From a bacterium (lineage in GTDB: Bacteria; Chlamydiota; Chlamydiia; Chlamydiales; 2-12-FULL-49-11): 7,025 nt of DNA. Both the position numbers and the translations under genes were made by a program. Each line of letters begins with the position of its first letter. Within the stretch, counting starts at the first letter, position 1. Under the pieces are notes generated by a model. That model made no database searches. It was given only the letters and a program-made list of their open reading frames with translations, and was not told the DNA's origin. The stretch spans positions 1-7,025 of the forward strand of contig JAHZKV010000131.1 of NCBI GenBank assembly GCA_022600215.1, read 5' to 3'. Positions 1-5,568 of this stretch are shown here, in pieces.

Positions 1-651
1 AAGATATTTTTCTTGAAGGACGATGCTTGCTGCCGTGTTAGGATGCAATTTGATAAAAAGGTGCGCATTTTCTGGTTTGTGTTGGATAAAACTCTCCACC
101 CATTGCTTAATATCTTTAGCTTCCCATGAGGGAGCATAAAGGTAATTTTTTTGGTCACTAAAGGAGAAAGTTTTTGTTAGTAGCTTTTTATAAAAATCTT
201 GGTGGAGGAAAAAATACTTTTGTCGAAAGTTTCCGATGAGGGTAGTTTTTTCCTGTACCTTTTTTGGAAGCATCTCTTTCATTTTCTCTCCATAGATCAA
301 AAGATGTTCTTCGTCTGCAAGTGCCGTAAGATTTTTTTTATCCGAGGCTCCGTGTGGAAGCCAAAAGGTGGGAAGTGTTTTTTTGTGGAGCTCTCTTTCC
401 ATTAAAAATAGAGGATCGATCAATCCTTTGGGAAGGGTGGAGATAAGGCGATCAAAGTTTTCTGTAATGGTATGGCAAATAGTAGTTGGAGGTTCTAGGT
501 AAGCCTCCACTTTTTCATATTGCGTGAGAGTAAGGTGGAAAAGAGTTTCGTCTGTAAAAAAGAGAGGGATGTCAAATAAAGAGCAAAAAGGGGCAAGGTG
601 GTCAAGGTGCCCTGCGTCGTTTCCATAAAGTAGTGCTGCTGTTTTTCTCAT
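1..651 (-). CDS. CDP-glycerol glycerophosphotransferase-like / GT-B-fold protein, C-terminus beyond the left edge
   Basis: An open frame of 217 codons runs from an ATG at 651-649 to the left edge without a stop, so the C-terminal part is missing. A TAG lies two codons upstream in the same frame, which fixes this ATG as the first possible start; the next Met is about 84 residues in. Three blocks match what is known of the CDP-glycerol:polyglycerophosphate glycerophosphotransferase (TagB/TagF-like) fold. They are LPHGASDK at residues 98-105 (His-Gly), YLYAPSWE at 170-177 (family style 'LYAPTWR') and FIKLHP at 199-204. That family transfers glycerol phosphate or sugars from a nucleotide donor at the inner face of the membrane. 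No signal peptide or membrane segment is seen in the visible part. There is no recognisable Shine-Dalgarno. The true substrate cannot be inferred, since a chlamydia-like cell is not known to make teichoic acid. It could equally be a general glycosyltransferase of the same fold. The gene is divergent from mutY. Confidence 0.72.
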   Translation of the reverse strand, partial: MRKTAALLYGNDAGHLDHLAPFCSLFDIPLFFTDETLFHLTLTQYEKVEAYLEPPTTICHTITENFDRLISTLPKGLIDPLFLMERELHKKTLPTFWLPHGASDKKNLTALADEEHLLIYGEKMKEMLPKKVQEKTTLIGNFRQKYFFLHQDFYKKLLTKTFSFSDQKNYLYAPSWEAKDIKQWVESFIQHKPENAHLFIKLHPNTAASIVLQEKYL

Positions 652-657
652 AAACTA

Positions 658-666
658 AATCTACCA
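658..666 (-). promoter_or_regulatory. Possible extended -10 for the divergent minus-strand gene
   Basis: On the minus strand the bases read TGG-TAGATT, a TGn extension followed by a hexamer matching TATAAT at 4 of 6 positions. It ends six bases before the ATG at 651. If it is used, transcription would begin at or next to the start codon, consistent with the absence of a ribosome binding site. No -35 box is obvious. The match is weak and could be chance in AT-rich DNA. Confidence 0.2.
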
Positions 667-671
667 TGGTA
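662..671. repeat. 10-bp perfect palindrome in the divergent promoter region
   Basis: TACCATGGTA is its own reverse complement. It sits in the 58-bp spacer between the divergent glycerophosphotransferase-like gene and mutY, overlapping the possible minus-strand -10 and lying about 22 bp upstream of the mutY -10. The position suits an operator that could affect both directions, but a 10-bp palindrome can occur by chance and no regulator is identified. Confidence 0.25.
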
Positions 672-692
672 AGAGTAAAAAAACTACTGCTT

Positions 693-701
693 TGGTATAC
701 T
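693..701 (+). promoter_or_regulatory. Extended -10 promoter element of mutY
   Basis: TGG-TATACT matches the extended -10 consensus TGnTATAAT at all but one base of the hexamer. No good -35 box is present 16-18 bp upstream, which is typical of extended -10 promoters. The hexamer ends eight bases before the mutY ATG at 710, so the expected start of transcription falls at about 708-710 and the mRNA would be leaderless or nearly so. The stretch between the box and the ATG (CTCCTTCCTT) contains no Shine-Dalgarno. Confidence 0.42.
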
Positions 702-709
702 CCTTCCTT

Positions 710-1744
710 ATGATAGAAGATCGATTGCAATTAATAGAGTGGTTTTTATCGGTGCAAAGGGATTTTCCTTGGAGGAAAAATCGATTGCCTTATACGGTGC
801 TTGTTTCTGAAATTATGTTACAGCAAACAAAGGCGGTGGCAGTGTTGCCTTATTTTTCCCGCTGGATGGAACAGTTCCCAGATTTTTCAGCGCTTGCTCG
901 TGCTACGGAAGAGGAGGTAATGAAAGCTTGGGAAGGACTTGGCTATTATTCACGGGCAAGGAACTTGCGAAATATTGCGATAGAGGTAATGCAGCAGTTT
1001 AATGGAGAGTTCCCTTCTGATTATGAGGAGATTTTGTCTTTTAAAGGAATTGGAAGTTATACGGCGGCGGCAATTTCCCATTTTGCTTTTGGAAAGCGAG
1101 CGGTTGGAGCTGATGGTAATATTAAAAAGGTGATGGCGAGATATTTTGGGTATGAAGGGCGTATTGATCGAGGAAATGAGATTTTGTTGCTCTTGGATCA
1201 GTTTTTACCAAAGGTGTGCGATGCAAATGTTTTTGAAGGGTTAATTGAACTTGGGGCTACTGTATGTAGTAAGAAGCCTGATTGTGAAAAATGTCCTTTG
1301 CAAGCAGGGTGCAAAGCTTTTTTGGAGGGAAAGACAGAAAAAATCCCGCTCCTAAAGAAGCGCGAGAAAACAGTGCAACTGCAGCGTGTCGTCTTTTTAT
1401 TGGAGCGAGATGGTGCTATTTTGATTAAGAAAGAAGAGAAAAAATTGATGAAAGGGCTTCATGAGTTTCCCTATTTGGAAGAGGGTAGAGTTGATATAGC
1501 AGTGGAAAAAATGCAAAGCCATTTTCTTGTTCCTTTGAAAGTGGAAAAAAAGTTTGAACAAGTGGTGCATACCTTCACTAAATATAAAGCAACGCTCCTT
1601 CCAGTGATATGCCAAGTAGAAAAAAATTTTTCTCCACCACCTGGCTGCTTTTTTCTATCCTATTCAAGGTTAGCCGATTATCCTTTTTCCTCTGGCCATC
1701 GAAAAATTGCTGATAGGTATGTTCTCCATAAATCTTGCAACTAA
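710..1744 (+). CDS. mutY: A/G-specific adenine DNA glycosylase MutY
   Basis: MutY removes adenine mispaired with 8-oxoguanine in base-excision repair. The 344-residue product is of normal family length (E. coli about 350). Visible landmarks are SEIMLQQT at 33-40 with catalytic Glu34, the WEGLGYYSRARNL segment (74-86), the helix-hairpin-helix FKGIGSYTAAAI at 111-122 with Tyr117, and ADGN at 134-137 with catalytic Asp135. A four-cysteine iron-sulfur loop uses Cys186, 192, 195 and 201. The C-terminal Nudix-like domain shows HEFP at 251-254 and HTFTKYK at 287-293. Two features are odd. The first cysteine gap is five residues instead of the usual six, and the FSH-type loop that senses 8-oxoG reads F-T-K. 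An in-frame TTG at 692 would add six residues, but it lies within the -10 region, so the ATG at 710 is preferred. Identity is secure; the methyltransferase follows 39 bp later on the same strand. Confidence 0.96.
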   Translation: MIEDRLQLIEWFLSVQRDFPWRKNRLPYTVLVSEIMLQQTKAVAVLPYFSRWMEQFPDFSALARATEEEVMKAWEGLGYYSRARNLRNIAIEVMQQFNGEFPSDYEEILSFKGIGSYTAAAISHFAFGKRAVGADGNIKKVMARYFGYEGRIDRGNEILLLLDQFLPKVCDANVFEGLIELGATVCSKKPDCEKCPLQAGCKAFLEGKTEKIPLLKKREKTVQLQRVVFLLERDGAILIKKEEKKLMKGLHEFPYLEEGRVDIAVEKMQSHFLVPLKVEKKFEQVVHTFTKYKATLLPVICQVEKNFSPPPGCFFLSYSRLADYPFSSGHRKIADRYVLHKSCN

Positions 1745-1772
1745 ACCTTCTTTGTGTTTTTTTGCAGAAAAA

Positions 1773-1778
1773 GAGAGG
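1773..1778 (+). promoter_or_regulatory. Ribosome binding site deciding the GTG start of the methyltransferase
   Basis: GAGAGG lies five bases upstream of the GTG at 1784. An ATG at 1780 sits one base after this site, but it is in another frame and reaches a stop after about nine codons. The frame of the methyltransferase has a TGA immediately before the GTG (1781-1783), so no earlier start is possible. Confidence 0.55.
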
Positions 1779-1783
1779 TATGA

Positions 1784-2356
1784 GTGGGACAAGCAAAGCG
1801 ATATTCTGAGTGGAAAGAGTTTATTCCAAGTTATGGGCAGACAAATACATCGACAGATCATGAGTATTCTTCTGTAGTAGAGGGAGTTGCAAAAGAGCTT
1901 GGCGTTCTTGATGTAATTGATTTTGGCTGTGGTGATGGTAGGTTGTGTCAGGTATTTCCAAAAAGTCGTTATCTTGGGCTTGATATTGATGAAAGTGCTT
2001 TGGAAAAAGCGAAAAAAGCATTTGAAGGATATGCCTTTAAAAAGCCAACAGGAGAAGTGTTTACTTCTGATTTACTTGTTGCTTCTAACGTATTCAATGA
2101 AATGAATGATCACCGTCTTGACGAGATACTGGCAAAGACTCGTTGTAAATGGTTGTTGCTTGCGGAACCTCTTTCTGGGCAAGGAGATGCTACTATAGAG
2201 CCCTTTCATAGTCGCAATAAGAAAAATTATGTGAAGCTGATGAGAGGTCATGATCTTTTGCTTATGAAGCAGATAACGAAAAAGATTTCTGAGGCAAAAG
2301 GGGGAGAGGTTTCCTTCCTACTTTTTAAAAAAGCGATGAGAAATCCAGTAGCATAA
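1784..2356 (+). CDS. Small class I SAM-dependent methyltransferase
   Basis: The 190-residue product has the Rossmann-type methyltransferase signature. Motif I is VIDFGCGDGRL at 44-54, which binds the methionine part of S-adenosylmethionine. It is followed by YLGLDIDESAL at 63-73, whose acidic residue after the second strand binds the ribose, then by SNVFNEMND at 101-109 in the place of motif IV, and by the strand WLLLAEP at 123-129. The protein is compact: a short N-terminal cap and only a brief C-terminal region, without an obvious substrate domain. The substrate therefore cannot be named; small molecule, lipid and protein are all possible. It starts at a GTG with a GAGAGG site upstream, 39 bp after mutY, and no terminator lies between them, so co-transcription with mutY is likely. 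No membrane segment or signal peptide is present. The fold assignment is firm and the function is unknown. Confidence 0.85.
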   Translation: MGQAKRYSEWKEFIPSYGQTNTSTDHEYSSVVEGVAKELGVLDVIDFGCGDGRLCQVFPKSRYLGLDIDESALEKAKKAFEGYAFKKPTGEVFTSDLLVASNVFNEMNDHRLDEILAKTRCKWLLLAEPLSGQGDATIEPFHSRNKKNYVKLMRGHDLLLMKQITKKISEAKGGEVSFLLFKKAMRNPVA

Positions 2357-2378
2357 TGACTTTACGAGTGCAATAAAT

Positions 2379-2390
2379 CTCTTTAAAGAG
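2379..2390. repeat. 12-bp perfect palindrome abutting a -10 box
   Basis: CTCTTTAAAGAG is a perfect inverted repeat occupying the downstream half of the promoter spacer, immediately before TATAAT. It is too AT-rich and lacks the U-tract expected of a terminator. Its position between -35 and -10 would suit a repressor or activator site. This is an inference from position only. Confidence 0.35.
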
Positions 2391-2396
2391 TATAAT
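2391..2396 (+). promoter_or_regulatory. -10 box of the membrane protein / MORN-repeat operon
   Basis: A perfect TATAAT hexamer lies 22 bp upstream of the ATG at 2419, giving a predicted leader of about 16 nt that includes the ribosome binding site. The -35 region is poor: TGCAAT at 2369-2374 with a 16-bp spacer is the nearest candidate. The rest of the 62-bp gap contains no terminator for the preceding methyltransferase gene. Confidence 0.5.
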
Positions 2397-2408
2397 TCAC
2401 CATTTTAT

Positions 2409-2416
2409 GAGGTGAT
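2409..2416 (+). promoter_or_regulatory. Strong Shine-Dalgarno for the membrane protein gene
   Basis: GAGGTGAT is complementary to eight consecutive bases of the usual 16S rRNA 3' end. Its GAGG core lies six bases before the ATG at 2419. It is the best ribosome binding site in the window and suggests high translation initiation. Confidence 0.6.
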
Positions 2417-2418
2417 AT

Positions 2419-3054
2419 ATGCCAGTAGAGATTTCTTCTAAAGAGCTGTCGGTCAAAGAGGTGTTGTTCTCTTTGAAGTATTATATTTTAGCCGGAGCTG
2501 CTTTTCTTATAGGCTTATCTTATGTGATGGCAGGGCTCCATCCAGCAAAAGCTTCCTTTGCAAAAGAGTATAATTATTTTTATTCGATGGGAGACGCAAT
2601 TGCCAAGGGACGTGAGGTAAGTTTTGAAAGGCTTGATGCAAAGCTTGTAGATTTTGAAAAATTGCGCCCTAATTTTGATGGATATTTTATCGAAAATTAT
2701 ATCGATAGCGCCGATTATGATAGGGCAGAAAAAATTATGGAGAGTGTAAAAAAACGCCTCCCAGTAAAAGCAGAGGTCTTCTCTCAATTTTCCGCAATTT
2801 CGTTGATGTTGGAAAAAGGAGATAAAGACGCAGCATACAAGGCCAGTTTGAACCTAAAAAGAGTGCCAAAGATAGAAAAAGAGTATCCACTCTTTTATGC
2901 TTTTACATTGTATCGCATTTATTTATTAGAGGATGGCTTTGCTCTGGAAGAAAAAGCTAATGCTACTAAAAAAGAGCTTCTTGCTTTCATTGAGTCCTCG
3001 GAAAATAAAGAAAATATTATTTTAGAAAAGATGAAAAAAGTCTTACAACCTTAA
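2419..3054 (+). CDS. Single-pass membrane protein with helical, possibly TPR-like, C-terminal domain
   Basis: I do not recognise this 211-residue protein. One strongly hydrophobic segment at residues 21-40 (YYILAGAAFLIGLSYVMAGL) is preceded by a short N-terminal tail, so it most likely anchors a C-terminal domain of about 170 residues outside the cytoplasm. That domain is rich in Lys, Glu and aromatic residues and appears all-helical. It contains pairs of helices such as ADYDRAEKIMESV (98-110) and GDKDAAYKASLNL (134-146), resembling tetratricopeptide-like units, but no canonical TPR consensus can be claimed. No catalytic motif is visible. The gene has its own TATAAT box and a strong ribosome binding site, and it lies 15 bp upstream of the MORN-repeat gene. 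The two are therefore almost certainly co-transcribed, and a role in localising or assembling the exported repeat protein is a plausible guess. Confidence 0.85.
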   Translation: MPVEISSKELSVKEVLFSLKYYILAGAAFLIGLSYVMAGLHPAKASFAKEYNYFYSMGDAIAKGREVSFERLDAKLVDFEKLRPNFDGYFIENYIDSADYDRAEKIMESVKKRLPVKAEVFSQFSAISLMLEKGDKDAAYKASLNLKRVPKIEKEYPLFYAFTLYRIYLLEDGFALEEKANATKKELLAFIESSENKENIILEKMKKVLQP

Positions 3055-3060
3055 TCTACT

Positions 3061-3064
3061 GGAG
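3061..3064 (+). promoter_or_regulatory. Ribosome binding site of the MORN-repeat gene
   Basis: GGAG lies five bases before the ATG at 3070, in the 15-bp gap after the membrane protein gene. It supports this ATG, which is also the one that yields a complete signal peptide. Confidence 0.55.
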
Positions 3065-3069
3065 AAGTT

Positions 3070-5568
3070 ATGAAAATTCGATCCTTGTTGCTAGCAGCGC
3101 TGTTACCTTGTATGTTTCTATTTGGAGAAAATAAGAGAAACATATCGATGCAACAAAGGATGCCTGAGTGGAAGAGTTCGGTAATTTCTCGTCATAATAA
3201 TGGACAAGACAAAGAAGTGCATTTTTCTTATGTGAAAGATGGGAAAAATGTAGTGGTAAAGCGCTATTTGCTTAGCCCTGAAGGGTATTTGGTTAAAGAA
3301 GAAGATGTGGCGGAAGTAGAAGTAGATGGTAAAAATGAGCTGGTAGTGGATGGTGCCTCTGCAACTTTTGCTTTAGGCAAAAAAGTGGTGCGGATGGAGC
3401 AATATAAGAAAGGAGTGCCGGATGGGTATTTCATCGATTATAATGATCAAGGCACTGAAATAAAAGTTGCTCAGTACAAAGATGGAGTGCAAGATGGCAC
3501 TTACGTAGAGTATTACGATGATCATCAGAAAAAATTAGAGGCTCATTACTTGTCAGGAAAAATTGATGGAGAAGTATGGGAGTACTATCCATCTGGGATG
3601 AGAAAGAGTCAGGTCTCTTATAAGCAAGGGAATCCTGAAGGGGTAGCAACGGCATGGTATGAATCAGGAGTGATCGAGTCCCAAAGTTATTATGTGGAAG
3701 GGCAACTTCATGATATGTCTAGAAAAGCTGCCATTGTGACTTATTACGAAAATGGAACGCTGAATGCAATTTACCATTACAAAAATGGGTTAAAGGAGGG
3801 AGATAGTATTTCTTACCATCCAAATGGTAATAAGCATGTTCATGAAGTTTATGTTGCAGGTAAGTTACATGGGAAGAGTAGGGAGTTTTCTTCTCATGGA
3901 AATGTGATTGGAAGCGGCCTTTTTGTAAATGGAGCACCAGTAGGACTGCATCAGCGATTTGGGGATGATGGAAAAGAGATCTATTGTGCAAAGTATGATA
4001 AAAAAGGCAGATTGAAAGATTATATTATCGAAAAAAATGAAAAAGGTCAGATTCTTTCGAAGTTTTGGAAGCAAGGCGATAAATTTTTAAAAGACTATAC
4101 TTTGTATTACGATAATGGAAACATTAAGCAAGCATATCATTTTGTGAATGGGAAATTAGATGGGGAAGTAACAGATTATTACGAAAATGGGCAGATTAAA
4201 CTTCATGCATTTTATAAGGAAGGCAATCCTCATGGTTTATTTGAAACATTTTATGAGGATGGAAAGCCAGAAAAGAAAGAGAATTATCTTTCTGGGAAGT
4301 TAGATGGAAATAGCACCTATTGGCATAAAAATGGTCAAATAGGTTCGAAGATTTTTTATGTGAATGGTAAGCTAGAAGGGGAATTGACCCATTACTATGA
4401 GACAAGCATTGTAAAGGGGCATGTGAACTTTAAAGATGGCCTTCATCACGGGGAGTACTTTGAATATTTTGAAGATGGCTCCGTGAAGATGCAGGCTACT
4501 TTTGTCGAAGGAAAATTCCATGGCAAGGTTTTGCGCTACCAAGACAAACATACGATTGCTAGTGAGGAGGAGTACAAGCATGGCATCCTTCATGGTATGT
4601 TAAAGCAGTATTATCCTAGTGGGAAGGTGTGCACTACTCAATCGTATAAAGATGGATTGCTTGATGGGAAAGTAATGGGCTATTATGCAAGTGGTCGACT
4701 TGCTTTTGTAAAAAATCATAAGCAGGGGCATTATATTGGTCTTCAGGAAAAATATTTTGATGTAGAAGAGAAGAAGCTTGCCTTACAAGAGCGTTATAAT
4801 GATAAGGGACAGAGAGATGGTGAGCAAAAGATGTTCTATGAAGATGGATCCTTACAAAGTACAGTGACTTATAAAAATGATGAAATGCATGGATTGAAAG
4901 AGGTTCATAGTAAAGAGGGCGATCTGATAGAAAAAGTTCATTACAACTATGGAAATGTGAATGGAGAGATGTTACTAAAAGGGCAAAATGATTCTTTGAC
5001 GATCTGTCACTTCAAAAATGGTGTGAGAGATGGGAAAATGGAAATCTATTATCCTCTTCATCCAAATCATGGTCAGGTGCTATTTTTAAAAGCTACGATG
5101 AAAAAAGGTTTCATGGATGGCCTTGTAGAAAAATTTCATCCTGATGGAACTTTAGCAGAGACATTTTATGTGGTCGATGGCAAGGAGCAGGGGGTACACT
5201 CTTTCTTTGATAAAGATGGAGCCTTGCTAAGGGAGGCAAATTTTGCTGCAGGCCTTTTGACTGGCGTAATGAGAGACTATTACAAAGATGGGCGTATTCA
5301 TAAAATGGTTTCTTTTGAGGAGGGAAAGCCTCAAGGAGAAGAGAAGATCTTTTTCCATGATGGCTCTGTGCAACACTCTAAATTTTATGAGAAAGGAATG
5401 CTCCATGGTGTTTCTCGATCCTATAATGAAGAAGGGGTGCTTGTCTTTGAAGGGGAATATAAAAATGGCTTAAAGGATGGCTTTTTCAATAAGTACTACG
5501 ATGATGGAAAGCCAAGGGTTAAGCAGCGCTTTGAAAAGGATAAAAGGATGGAGAAAGAAACCTTCTAA
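3070..5568 (+). CDS. Large exported MORN_2 (YwqK-type) repeat protein
   Basis: The 832-residue product starts with a Sec-type signal peptide: basic n-region MKIR, then a hydrophobic stretch at 5-18, with likely cleavage near Gly19-Glu20. Cys14 is preceded by LLP, which is not a lipobox. After a non-repetitive region of about 100 residues, the rest of the chain is an almost unbroken array of about 28 units of 23-24 residues. The pattern is roughly G-x3-x-Y-Y-x-x-G-x8-Y-x-x-G-x-x-D/H. This matches the MORN_2 family (often auto-named 'YwqK family antitoxin'), which forms elongated beta-hairpin ladders. No enzymatic domain, C-terminal anchor or beta-barrel is visible, so a binding or scaffold role on the periplasmic or outer side is likely. 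It follows the membrane protein gene in an operon and runs tail to tail into the type II secretion cluster, overlapping it by 4 bp. The family call is firm and the function is unknown. Confidence 0.93.
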   Translation: MKIRSLLLAALLPCMFLFGENKRNISMQQRMPEWKSSVISRHNNGQDKEVHFSYVKDGKNVVVKRYLLSPEGYLVKEEDVAEVEVDGKNELVVDGASATFALGKKVVRMEQYKKGVPDGYFIDYNDQGTEIKVAQYKDGVQDGTYVEYYDDHQKKLEAHYLSGKIDGEVWEYYPSGMRKSQVSYKQGNPEGVATAWYESGVIESQSYYVEGQLHDMSRKAAIVTYYENGTLNAIYHYKNGLKEGDSISYHPNGNKHVHEVYVAGKLHGKSREFSSHGNVIGSGLFVNGAPVGLHQRFGDDGKEIYCAKYDKKGRLKDYIIEKNEKGQILSKFWKQGDKFLKDYTLYYDNGNIKQAYHFVNGKLDGEVTDYYENGQIKLHAFYKEGNPHGLFETFYEDGKPEKKENYLSGKLDGNSTYWHKNGQIGSKIFYVNGKLEGELTHYYETSIVKGHVNFKDGLHHGEYFEYFEDGSVKMQATFVEGKFHGKVLRYQDKHTIASEEEYKHGILHGMLKQYYPSGKVCTTQSYKDGLLDGKVMGYYASGRLAFVKNHKQGHYIGLQEKYFDVEEKKLALQERYNDKGQRDGEQKMFYEDGSLQSTVTYKNDEMHGLKEVHSKEGDLIEKVHYNYGNVNGEMLLKGQNDSLTICHFKNGVRDGKMEIYYPLHPNHGQVLFLKATMKKGFMDGLVEKFHPDGTLAETFYVVDGKEQGVHSFFDKDGALLREANFAAGLLTGVMRDYYKDGRIHKMVSFEEGKPQGEEKIFFHDGSVQHSKFYEKGMLHGVSRSYNEEGVLVFEGEYKNGLKDGFFNKYYDDGKPRVKQRFEKDKRMEKETF
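3424..5544 (+). repeat. Coding tandem array of about 28 diverged MORN_2 units, period about 72 bp
   Basis: Residues 119 to about 825 break into successive units starting with Gly and mostly 24 residues long, for example GEVTDYYENGQ, GLFETFYEDGK and GVMRDYYKDGR. Most units end in D, H or E before the next Gly. The DNA is strongly diverged between units; short identities remain, such as the 15-mer TTATTACGAAAATGG at 3741-3755 and 4176-4190. This points to old duplication under protein-level constraint rather than a recent expansion. Irregular units lie near residues 308-345 and 658-686. Confidence 0.9.

Noticed and set aside
199..405. 68-residue plus-strand open frame at the left side
   Set aside because: It lies antisense to the well-supported minus-strand transferase frame, which stays open for 217 codons with recognisable motifs. 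The plus-strand peptide shows no family features.
692..709. TTG start that would lengthen MutY by six residues
   Set aside because: The TTG overlaps the extended -10 element and has no ribosome site. The ATG at 710 aligns with the usual MutY N-terminus.
3100..3117. Lipoprotein signal around Cys14 of the MORN-repeat protein
   Set aside because: The residues before the cysteine are Leu-Leu-Pro. A lipobox needs a small residue (Gly, Ala or Ser) at -1, so ordinary signal peptidase I cleavage is more likely.
3424..5544. CRISPR or satellite-type DNA repeat suggested by the 72-bp period
   Set aside because: The periodicity is at the protein level. DNA units are strongly diverged, have no spacers and stay in one reading frame.
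3070..5568. Toxin-antitoxin system, from the common 'YwqK family antitoxin' label
   Set aside because: The label is an automatic name for MORN_2 repeats. The protein is exported and very large, and the gene before it looks like a membrane protein rather than a toxin.
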